Part shown: in pieces, positions 1-5,478 of the stretch
Layout: every line of letters starts with the position of its first letter
Numbering within the stretch: position 1 is the stretch's first letter
Origin: Pseudomonadota bacterium
Lineage (GTDB): Bacteria; Pseudomonadota; Alphaproteobacteria; Rhizobiales; Xanthobacteraceae
DNA length: 5,876 bases
Assembly: GCA_023433965.1 (NCBI GenBank)
Contig: JAEYTQ010000702.1
Span: forward strand, 1-5,876
Reading direction: 5' to 3'
Notes under the pieces: generated by a model
Seen by the model: only the letters and a program-made list of their open reading frames with translations
What the model was told of the DNA's origin: nothing
Database searches by the model: none
Translations under genes and position numbers: made by a program

Positions 1-729
1 TTGATGTTTCTGGAAGGGCGCGCCATCCACGAGTTCGGCGCGTTCCTCGGCGCGCTGCCGCTGCTGAGCCTTGCGCCCCGCGGCGACGGGCATCCGGTGC
101 TGGTGCTGCCGGGCCTCGTGGCTTCCGATGCGTCCACGCGCGCACTGCGCGCGTTTCTTACCAGCAAGGGCTACGCGGTGAGCGGATGGCGTCAAGGCCG
201 CAACTATGGCCTGCGCGAGGGCGTTCAGGATGCCATGGTCGACCTGGTCGAGGAGCTCAGCGACAGACATGGCCGCAAGATCAGCCTGGTCGGCTGGAGC
301 CTCGGCGGCCTCTATGCGCGCCAGCTCGCCAAGATGAGGCCGGAGCGTGTGCGTCAGGTTATCACGCTCGGAAGCCCCTTCGCCGGCAATCCCCGTTCAA
401 CCAACGCTTGGCGCGTCTATGAATGGGCGAGCGGGCGGAAGGCCGACGAGGTCGATCCGCAGTTCGGCGGCGATCTCGCCATGCCGCCGCCGGTGCCGAC
501 CACCGCCATCTTCAGCCGCACCGACGGCGTCTGCGCCTGGCAGGGCTGCATGGAGAAGGCGGGCGCGGAGACCGAGAGCATCGAGGTCGAGAGCAGCCAT
601 TGCGGCATGGGCCATCATCCCGCGGTCGTCTACGCGGTCGCCGACCGCCTCGGGCAGAAGGAAGGCCAGTGGCGCCCCTTCGATCGCAGCGGCTGGCGCA
701 GCGTGGTGTATCCCGATCCGCATCGGTGA
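1..729 (+). CDS. Alpha/beta-hydrolase (esterase/lipase-like), possibly 5'-incomplete
   Basis: The reading frame is open from the first base to a TGA at 727-729, giving 242 residues. It starts TTG-ATG at the window edge, so the true start may be TTG 1, ATG 4 or further upstream. The protein has the alpha/beta-hydrolase layout: an LPG loop at residues 36-38 (likely oxyanion region), a nucleophile elbow GWSLGG at 98-103 (Ser100), an LGSPF strand-turn at 123-127, Asp175 in a RTDG motif and His200 in SSHCGMGHH. Ser100/Asp175/His200 form a plausible catalytic triad. I see no secretion signal in the visible part, but a cut N-terminus could hide one. The family includes esterases, lipases and acyltransferases, so the substrate is unknown. 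It ends 57 nt before paaX on the same strand, which makes cotranscription possible but does not prove a role in phenylacetate use. Family call firm, function open. Confidence 0.8.
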   Translation: MMFLEGRAIHEFGAFLGALPLLSLAPRGDGHPVLVLPGLVASDASTRALRAFLTSKGYAVSGWRQGRNYGLREGVQDAMVDLVEELSDRHGRKISLVGWSLGGLYARQLAKMRPERVRQVITLGSPFAGNPRSTNAWRVYEWASGRKADEVDPQFGGDLAMPPPVPTTAIFSRTDGVCAWQGCMEKAGAETESIEVESSHCGMGHHPAVVYAVADRLGQKEGQWRPFDRSGWRSVVYPDPHR

Positions 730-750
730 ATCTTCGCTTTTGCCCCTCCA

Positions 751-780
751 TTGTCGCGCCTGCACCAAACGCGCTATGCC
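751..780 (+). promoter_or_regulatory. Candidate promoter of paaX (tentative)
   Basis: TTGTCG at 751-756 is followed after 17 nt by CTATGC at 774-779 (or after 18 nt by TATGCC at 775-780). This resembles the alphaproteobacterial housekeeping pattern (TTGAC, about 17 nt, CTATAT-like). Transcription would begin near 786-787, on or next to the paaX ATG, and no Shine-Dalgarno-like sequence stands before that ATG. The match is imperfect and could be chance. Confidence 0.3.
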
Positions 781-786
781 TCGGGC

Positions 787-1653
787 ATGGCGCATCCGCT
801 CTCCCGCATCATCGACCAGCTCAAGCGCGAGCCGTCGCGCACCGGCTCCATCGTCATCACCGTGTTCGGCGACGCCATCGTGCCGCGCGGCGGTTCCGTG
901 TGGCTCGGCACGTTGCTGGAGTTCTTCGAGAGTCTCGACATCGACAGCGGCGTTGTCCGCACCGCGATGTCGCGCCTTGCCGCTGATGGCTGGCTGACGC
1001 GCGAGAAGGTCGGCCGCAACAGTTTCTATCGTTTGGCCGACAAGGGCCGGCAGACGTTCGAGGCCGCCACGCGGCACATCTATGATCCGCCGCCGTCAGA
1101 CTGGACCGGACGCTTCGAGCTGCTGCTGATCGGCAATGGCGAGGACCGCGACGCATCCCGCGAGGCGCTGCGGAATGCCGGCTTCGGCAGTCCGCTGCCG
1201 GGGGTCTGGGTCGCGCCATCAGGCGTGCCGGTGCCGGATGAAGCCGCGGGCGCGATCCGTCTCGAAGTTTCTGCCGAAGATGACAGCGGCCGCCGACTGC
1301 TCAGTGCGAGCTGGCCGCTGCAGCGCACCGCGGATGCTTATCTGAAATTCATGAAGACGTTCGAGCCGCTGCGCGCGGCCATTGTGCGCGGCGCGGATCT
1401 GTCCGAAGCCGACGCCTTCACCGCGCGCGTTCTCTTGATCCACCATTACCGCCGCGTCGTGCTGCGCGATCCGCTGCTTCCCGAAAGCCTGTTGCCGGCG
1501 GACTGGCCGGGCAGGAAGGCCCGGGAACTCTGCGGCGAGATCTATCGCGCTCTGCTCGCCCCGTCCGAGCAATGGCTCGACGGCCATGGAATCAATGAAA
1601 AGGGACGGTTGCCGCCAGCGCGAAAGCTGCTGGAACGGAGGTTCGGCGCCTGA
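787..1653 (+). CDS. paaX: Phenylacetic acid degradation transcriptional repressor PaaX
   Basis: Encodes 288 residues from ATG 787; the E. coli protein is somewhat longer, about 316. PaaX represses paa operons and is released by phenylacetyl-CoA. The N-terminal winged helix-turn-helix spans about residues 17-98 and opens with the family hallmark RTGSIVITVFGDA, then PRGG and VWLGTLL. Recognition-helix-like VVRTAMSRLAADGWL lies at 56-70 and the wing GRNSFYRL at 76-83. The central PaaX domain is about 105-175. The C-terminal domain carries the conserved block at 219-241 (HH-YRR, LRDPLLP, LLP-DWPG). The frame stays open back to TTG 751, but ATG 787 is preferred because family proteins begin roughly this far before the RTGS motif. 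The ATG lacks a clear ribosome binding site. The gene reads toward paaA and ends 75 nt before its start, unlike E. coli, where paaX lies downstream of the catabolic genes. Autoregulation is likely but not shown. Confidence 0.95.
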   Translation: MAHPLSRIIDQLKREPSRTGSIVITVFGDAIVPRGGSVWLGTLLEFFESLDIDSGVVRTAMSRLAADGWLTREKVGRNSFYRLADKGRQTFEAATRHIYDPPPSDWTGRFELLLIGNGEDRDASREALRNAGFGSPLPGVWVAPSGVPVPDEAAGAIRLEVSAEDDSGRRLLSASWPLQRTADAYLKFMKTFEPLRAAIVRGADLSEADAFTARVLLIHHYRRVVLRDPLLPESLLPADWPGRKARELCGEIYRALLAPSEQWLDGHGINEKGRLPPARKLLERRFGA

Positions 1654-1716
1654 TCTTTATGTTACAGAAGTATCTTGCATAAGGATATTTTTGTTATACA
1701 TTGCCTCCAATAAATC
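1654..1716 (+). promoter_or_regulatory. AT-rich promoter/operator region of the paaABCDE operon
   Basis: This segment is only 29% G+C (18 of 63) between very G+C-rich genes. Possible boxes are TTACAG (1662-1667) with TATTTT (1686-1691) at 18 nt, or TATACA (1695-1700) as a -10 with a weak -35. TTGCAT (1675-1680) lies only 14 nt before TATACA, too short for a standard promoter. An imperfect inverted repeat TATCTT-N5-AGGATA lies at 1671-1687, and TGTTA occurs at 1660 and again at 1692. I found no TGATTC half-site like those reported for E. coli PaaX. A promoter here is very likely from context; the exact boxes are uncertain. Confidence 0.65.
1671..1687. repeat. Imperfect inverted repeat, candidate PaaX operator
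   Basis: Arms TATCTT (1671-1676) and AGGATA (1682-1687) match at 5 of 6 positions around a 5-nt spacer. It sits between the two possible -35/-10 arrangements, where a bound repressor would block RNA polymerase. Assignment to PaaX rests only on position next to its gene; short inverted repeats are frequent by chance in AT-rich DNA. Confidence 0.3.
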
Positions 1717-1722
1717 GGGAGG
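1717..1722 (+). promoter_or_regulatory. Ribosome binding site of paaA
   Basis: GGGAGG lies 6 nt before ATG 1729 but directly abuts the in-frame ATG at 1723. The spacing therefore decides for 1729 as the paaA start. Confidence 0.8.
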
Positions 1723-1728
1723 ATGCGC

Positions 1729-2721
1729 ATGTATACCCAGGCGCTGAACACGGCCGAGGCCGACGACCGCGGTGTCGAGGATGCAGGCAAGGCTGCCCAG
1801 TTCCAGGCCCGCATCGATGGCGAGGAGCGCATCGAGCCGAACGACTGGATGCCTGCGGCCTATCGCAAGACGCTCACCCGCCAGATTTCCCAGCACGCCC
1901 ATTCCGAAATCGTCGGCATGCTGCCCGAGGGCAACTGGATCACGCGCGCACCGACCTTGCGCCGCAAGGCCGCGCTGCTCGCTAAGGTGCAGGACGAGTG
2001 CGGCCACGGCCTCTATCTCTATGCTGCGGCCGAGACGCTCGGCTCCTCGCGCGAGGAGCTTGTCGATGCCATGCTCGCAGGCAAGGCCAAATATTCCTCG
2101 ATCTTCAACTATCCGACGCTCACGTGGGCCGACATCGGCACCATCGGCTGGCTGGTCGACGGCGCCGCGATCATGAACCAGATCCCGCTGTGCCGCTGCT
2201 CCTATGGCCCCTATGCGCGCGCGATGATCCGGGTCTGCAAGGAGGAGTCCTTCCACCAGCGCCAGGGTTACGAGATCATGCTGACGCTGTGCCGCGGCTC
2301 CGAGGAGCAGAAGGCGATGGCGCAGGATGCGCTGAACCGGTGGTGGTGGCCGGTGCTGATGATGTTCGGCCCGCCCGATGCCGCGAGCCAGCACAGCGAC
2401 ACCTCGACGAGATGGAAGATCAAGCGCTTCTCCAATGACGAGCTGCGGCAGAAGTTCGTCGATGCCACCGTGCCGCAGGCGCAATATCTCGGTCTCACCA
2501 TTCCCGACCCCGGCATGACACAGGATGCCGAGGGGCACTGGCGCTACAGCGAGATCGACTGGACCGAGTTCAAGCAGGTGCTCGCCGGCAACGGCCCCTG
2601 CAACCGCGACCGCATGGCCGCGCGCCGCAAGGCGCACGAGGACGGCGCCTGGGTGCGCGAGGCGGCGGCTGCCTATGCCGCCAAACGCGCGCAGCGTCAG
2701 ACCGCGCAAGCTGCCGAATAG
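1729..2721 (+). CDS. paaA: Phenylacetyl-CoA 1,2-epoxidase, catalytic diiron subunit PaaA
   Basis: Encodes 330 residues that align almost throughout with E. coli PaaA as recalled. PaaA carries the diiron centre that inserts one oxygen atom of O2 into the ring of phenylacetyl-CoA, in a cytoplasmic complex with PaaB, PaaC and the reductase PaaE. The ferritin-like ligand set is visible: Glu60 (HAHSEIVG), Glu90 and His93 (QDECGH), Asp144 (WLVDGAA), Glu173 and His176 (KEESFH). These correspond to E42, E72, H75, D126, E155 and H158 of the E. coli protein with a constant offset of 18. The offset reflects a longer, poorly conserved N-terminus (about residues 1-30). Other family blocks are [16 protein letters not shown] (65-80), [17 protein letters not shown] (121-137) and the C-terminal [14 protein letters not shown] (232-245). 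No key residue is missing, so the enzyme should be active. It is the first gene of the operon; paaB follows after 10 nt. Confidence 0.97.
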   Translation: MYTQALNTAEADDRGVEDAGKAAQFQARIDGEERIEPNDWMPAAYRKTLTRQISQHAHSEIVGMLPEGNWITRAPTLRRKAALLAKVQDECGHGLYLYAAAETLGSSREELVDAMLAGKAKYSSIFNYPTLTWADIGTIGWLVDGAAIMNQIPLCRCSYGPYARAMIRVCKEESFHQRQGYEIMLTLCRGSEEQKAMAQDALNRWWWPVLMMFGPPDAASQHSDTSTRWKIKRFSNDELRQKFVDATVPQAQYLGLTIPDPGMTQDAEGHWRYSEIDWTEFKQVLAGNGPCNRDRMAARRKAHEDGAWVREAAAAYAAKRAQRQTAQAAE

Positions 2722-2731
2722 GGAGATCAGC

Positions 2732-3019
2732 ATGGCCACGCCGAATACGCCGCTGTGGGAAGTCTTCATTCGCAGCCGCAACGGGCTCGCGCACAAGCAT
2801 GTAGGATCGCTGCATGCCAGCGACGCGACGATGGCGCTGCAAGCGGCCCGGGACATCTACACCCGCCGCGGAGAGGGTCTGTCGATCTGGGTCGTACCGT
2901 CGAGCGCGATCACCGCCAGCGATCCCGCAGAGAAGGGCATGATGTTCGAGCCCGCGGAATCGAAGATCTACCGCCATCCGACGTTCTACGAGGTCCCCGA
3001 GGAAGTGGGGCACATGTAA
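2732..3019 (+). CDS. paaB: Phenylacetyl-CoA 1,2-epoxidase subunit PaaB
   Basis: Encodes 95 residues, the same length as the E. coli protein. PaaB is a small non-catalytic subunit of the PaaABCE epoxidase that bridges PaaAC units and is needed for full activity of the complex. Conserved blocks are LWEVFIRSRNGLAHKHVGSLHA (near the N-terminus), the YTRRGEG-SIWVV stretch mid-protein and the C-terminal PAESKIYRHPTFYEVPEEVGHM pattern. It contains no metal-ligand motif, as expected. The start ATG 2732 has GGGAG at 2721-2725, 6 nt upstream, overlapping the paaA stop codon. The stop TAA (3017-3019) shares its last A with the paaC start in a TAATG arrangement, so translation of the two is probably coupled. 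Confidence 0.96.
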   Translation: MATPNTPLWEVFIRSRNGLAHKHVGSLHASDATMALQAARDIYTRRGEGLSIWVVPSSAITASDPAEKGMMFEPAESKIYRHPTFYEVPEEVGHM

Positions 3020-3795
3020 TGGCGACCGCCAACATCGAGGTCTCCGAGACGCCACTGGTGCTCTACGTGCTGCGCCGCGCCGACGACGCGCTGATCCTCG
3101 GCCACCGGCTGTCGGAGTGGTGCGGACATGCGCCGATGCTGGAAGAGGACATGGCGCTCTCCAACATCGCGCTCGACCTGATCGGCCAGGCCCGCGAGCT
3201 CTACAGCTACGCGGCCAGGGTCGAAGGCAAGGATAACGACGAAGACAAGCTCGCTTATCTGCGAGACGTCCGGCAGTACCGGAATCTGCTGTTGGTCGAG
3301 CAGCCCAACGGCGATTTCGCCCAGACGCTGGTGCGGCAGTTCTTCTATTCCGCTTTCGCCGACCTCTACTGGCGCGCGATGATGAGCTCGCGCGACGCGA
3401 CGCTGGCAGCGATTGCGGCCAAGTCGGAGAAGGAGAGCGCCTATCATCTGCGCCACGCCTCGGAATGGCTCATCCGGCTCGGCGACGGCACGGAGGAGAG
3501 CCATCGACGCGCGCAGGCTGCGATCGATCACCTCTGGGCGTTCACAGGAGAGATGTTTGCCGCGGATGACGGCGAGCGCGCGCTGATCAATGCCGACATC
3601 GCCATTGATCCCGGGCCACTGCGTGGCCGCTGGTTACAGACGCTTGCCAATGTCGTCGGTGAAGCTACGTTGGTGCTGCCGCAGAACGACTGGATGCAGC
3701 AGGGTGGCCGCACCGGCCGGCACAGCGAGCATCTCGGCCATCTCCTCTCCGAGCTGCAATCGATGCAGCGCACCTTTCCGGGGCTGACATGGTGA
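3019..3795 (+). CDS. paaC: Phenylacetyl-CoA 1,2-epoxidase structural subunit PaaC
   Basis: Encodes 258 residues (E. coli about 248). PaaC has a ferritin-like fold but serves as the structural partner of PaaA in the epoxidase and does not hold the working diiron centre. Family blocks are LGHRLSEWCGHAP (27-39), LEEDMALSNIALDLIGQAR (41-59), EKESAYHLRHASEWLIRLGDGTEE (137-160) and the C-terminal GRHSEHLGHLLSELQ-MQR (233-251). ATG 3019 overlaps the paaB TAA by one base; upstream purine-rich GAGGAA (2999-3004) and GGGG (3007-3010) can act as ribosome binding site inside the paaB end. An in-frame open stretch extends back to 2755 through paaB but has no family similarity and is only readthrough. The last 7 nt, ATGGTGA, also contain the paaD start. 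Confidence 0.96.
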   Translation: MATANIEVSETPLVLYVLRRADDALILGHRLSEWCGHAPMLEEDMALSNIALDLIGQARELYSYAARVEGKDNDEDKLAYLRDVRQYRNLLLVEQPNGDFAQTLVRQFFYSAFADLYWRAMMSSRDATLAAIAAKSEKESAYHLRHASEWLIRLGDGTEESHRRAQAAIDHLWAFTGEMFAADDGERALINADIAIDPGPLRGRWLQTLANVVGEATLVLPQNDWMQQGGRTGRHSEHLGHLLSELQSMQRTFPGLTW

Positions 3796-4292
3796 GCGTT
3801 CTGGAGCGTGACAGCGAGCAGCGCCAGCGCGCCTGGGACGCCGCAGCGAGCGTGGTCGACCCGGAAATCCCGATCTTGACCATCGCCGATCTCGGTGTGC
3901 TCCGTGACGTCGCGCTTGCCGGCGACCACGTCGAGGTGGCGATCACGCCGACCTATTCCGGCTGCCCAGCCATGAACATGATCGCGCTCGAGATCGAGCT
4001 GGCGCTGGAGCGCGCCGGCTTTCGCCGTCCCAAAGTCCGTACCGTGCTGTCGCCGGCCTGGACGACGGACTGGATGAGCGAGGAGGGCCGCCGGAAGCTG
4101 CGTGCCTACGGCATTGCCCCGCCGCAGGCCTCGAGCTCGCGTCGCGCGCTGTTCGGCGCACAGGCCGTGCCCTGCCCGCAATGCGGCTCCGAGGACACCG
4201 AACTGCTCTCCGAATTCGGCTCGACCTCCTGCAAGGCGTTGTGGCGCTGCAAGGCCTGCCGCGAGCCCTTCGATTACTTCAAGTGTCATTGA
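3789..4292 (+). CDS. paaD: PaaD, DUF59/MIP18-family assembly protein with Cys-rich tail
   Basis: Encodes 167 residues. PaaD is required in vivo for phenylacetate use but is not a subunit of the purified epoxidase; a role in Fe-S or metal centre maturation, perhaps for PaaE or PaaA, is inferred from its family. The N-terminal DUF59 domain shows DPEIP (24-28), LTIADLG (30-36) and PTYSGCP (54-60) with the conserved Cys59. The DPAWTTDWM-like block here reads SPAWTTDWM (88-96). The C-terminal tail has Cys129 and Cys132 (CPQC), Cys148, Cys154 and Cys157 (CKAC), and Cys166 next to the end, a zinc-ribbon-like set, with the family ending REPFDYFKC. The start overlaps paaC by 7 nt, with GGGG at 3780-3783 as binding site. 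paaE begins 2 nt after the stop. Gene identity is strong; the molecular role is less certain in the family as a whole. Confidence 0.96.
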   Translation: MVSVLERDSEQRQRAWDAAASVVDPEIPILTIADLGVLRDVALAGDHVEVAITPTYSGCPAMNMIALEIELALERAGFRRPKVRTVLSPAWTTDWMSEEGRRKLRAYGIAPPQASSSRRALFGAQAVPCPQCGSEDTELLSEFGSTSCKALWRCKACREPFDYFKCH

Positions 4293-4294
4293 CC

Positions 4295-5377
4295 ATGTCC
4301 GCCGCCGCACCGCGCTTCCACCGCCTGGCCGTCGCCGACCTCCGCCGCGAGGCGGCGGATGCTGTTTCGCTGACCTTCGCCATTCCCGGTGAACTCGCGC
4401 GCGACTATGCCTTCACACCCGGCCAGTACCTGACGCTCCGCACGACGCTGGACGGAGAGGAAGTGCGCCGCTCCTATTCGATCTGCTCCGGCCCCGACGA
4501 CGGCGAGATCCGCATCGCCGTCAAGAAAGTGGACGGCGGCGCGTTTTCGAGCTGGGCGGCCGAAGACCTCAAATGCGGCGACGAGCTCGACGTGATGACA
4601 CCAACCGGCCGCTTCGGCCTGGTCCCGCCGGCAGATCGCGCACTTATCCACGTCGGCTTCGCAGCGGGCTCCGGCATCACGCCGATCCTGTCGATCGTCA
4701 AGGGCGTGCTCGCACGCGAACCGGACAGCCGCTTCTTCCTGTTCTACGGCAACCGCAGCACCCACAACATCATGTTCCTCGAAGCGCTCGAAGAGCTCAA
4801 GGACCGCTTCATCGATCGCCTCTCGATCTTCCACGTCATTTCCGGCGAGGAGCAGGACATCCCGATCCTGTACGGCCGGCTCGACGGGAACAAGGTGCAG
4901 GTGTTGCTGCGCTCGCTGGTGCCGGCGCGAAGTGTCGATCATGTCTATGTCTGCGGTCCGTCAGGCATGAGCGAGGACATCGAGGCCACCTGCCGCGAGC
5001 TCGGCATCGCGCAAGACCGGATCCATGTCGAACGCTTCGTCTCCGAATTCGGCGGCAAGCCGCGGCCAAAGAAGACGGTCAAAGCCGATGCGCCGCCGAA
5101 GGCGATCGCCTCGTTGATCATCGACGGCAAGCGCCGGGACGTGCCGGTGGCCGAGGACGAGGCCATCCTCGATGCCGCGCTGCGCGCCGGCGTCGATCTG
5201 CCCTTCGCCTGCAAGGGCGGCATGTGCTCGACCTGCCGCGCCAAGCTGGTCGAGGGCGAAGCGCCGATGGACATCAACTATTCGCTGGAGCCGTGGGAAC
5301 TGAAGGCGGGCTTCATCCTGACCTGCCAGGCCAAGCCGTCGTCGGAGCGCGTCGTGGTCGATTATGACCATGTCTGA
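4295..5377 (+). CDS. paaE: Phenylacetyl-CoA 1,2-epoxidase reductase subunit PaaE
   Basis: Encodes 360 residues, the usual size. PaaE passes electrons from NADPH through FAD and a [2Fe-2S] cluster to the PaaA diiron centre. Order of domains: FAD-binding barrel about 5-110, with RRSYSICSG at 58-66 (RxYS flavin motif); nucleotide-binding domain about 113-250, with GSGITP at 125-130 and CGPSGM at 220-225; a linker rich in Lys, Pro and Ala about 252-271; a plant-type ferredoxin domain about 272-360. The cluster ligands are Cys306, Cys311, Cys314 and Cys344 (CX4CX2CX29C), all present. The FNR-then-ferredoxin order is that of PaaE. ATG 4295 is chosen because it fits the family N-terminus and follows the paaD stop by 2 nt. 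The upstream sequence is a poor ribosome binding site, so translation probably depends on coupling with paaD. It is the last gene of the tight block. Confidence 0.97.
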   Translation: MSAAAPRFHRLAVADLRREAADAVSLTFAIPGELARDYAFTPGQYLTLRTTLDGEEVRRSYSICSGPDDGEIRIAVKKVDGGAFSSWAAEDLKCGDELDVMTPTGRFGLVPPADRALIHVGFAAGSGITPILSIVKGVLAREPDSRFFLFYGNRSTHNIMFLEALEELKDRFIDRLSIFHVISGEEQDIPILYGRLDGNKVQVLLRSLVPARSVDHVYVCGPSGMSEDIEATCRELGIAQDRIHVERFVSEFGGKPRPKKTVKADAPPKAIASLIIDGKRRDVPVAEDEAILDAALRAGVDLPFACKGGMCSTCRAKLVEGEAPMDINYSLEPWELKAGFILTCQAKPSSERVVVDYDHV

Positions 5378-5397
5378 TCAGGCGTATCAGAGCCCGA

Positions 5398-5413
5398 CGA
5401 TGCAAATGCGTCG
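5398..5413 (+). terminator. Small hairpin after paaE, weak terminator or attenuator candidate
   Basis: CGATGC (5398-5403) pairs with GCGTCG (5408-5413) around an AAAT loop, a 6-bp stem with one G-T pair. A T-rich but interrupted stretch follows (5415-5430, ending TTTT). An overlapping 13-nt palindrome AATGCG-T-CGCATT lies at 5405-5417. The stem is short and no T-run follows it directly, so any termination would be partial at best. Confidence 0.25.
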
Positions 5414-5419
5414 CATTAT

Positions 5420-5449
5420 TTGACAGTTTTGGCCAACCAGCAGAACATC
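5420..5449 (+). promoter_or_regulatory. Candidate paaI promoter with perfect -35 hexamer
   Basis: TTGACA at 5420-5425 is a perfect sigma-70 -35 sequence. No good -10 follows: GAACAT at 17 nt or AACATC at 18 nt are poor matches. A palindrome TTGGCCAA at 5429-5436 lies inside the spacer and could be a regulator site. The distance to the paaI start would be suitable, but the weak -10 keeps this tentative. Confidence 0.25.
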
Positions 5450-5468
5450 ATGTGCAAGCAGTTGACCG

Positions 5469-5472
5469 GGAG
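5469..5472 (+). promoter_or_regulatory. Ribosome binding site of paaI
   Basis: The core GGAG, within the purine run GGGAGAGG (5468-5475), lies 6 nt before GTG 5479. The other in-frame start, GTG 5452, has no such sequence before it, so this site decides the start. Confidence 0.65.
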
Positions 5473-5478
5473 AGGCGC

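Noticed and set aside
751..786. TTG 751 as the start of paaX, adding 12 residues
   Set aside because: No ribosome binding site precedes it, and the added residues do not look like a PaaX N-terminus; ATG 787 places the RTGS motif at the usual distance. Not fully excluded.
1657..2856. Long minus-strand open frame (399 codons) opposite paaA and its promoter
   Set aside because: It mirrors the codon pattern of paaA, whose third positions are G/C-rich so that stop codons are rare on the opposite strand. The translation shows no recognisable domain, and it runs through the AT-rich control region.
3528..4310. Minus-strand open frame opposite paaC and paaD
   Set aside because: An antisense shadow in G+C-rich DNA; its product is low-complexity Arg/Ala/Gly-rich without family motifs, and both plus-strand genes are complete and conserved.
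4286..4942. Minus-strand open frame opposite the paaE flavin domain
   Set aside because: Shadow of paaE; no ribosome binding site or known domain, and paaE is intact.
5452..5478. GTG 5452 as the start of paaI
   Set aside because: In frame, but it lacks a Shine-Dalgarno sequence, while GTG 5479 has GGAG 6 nt upstream.
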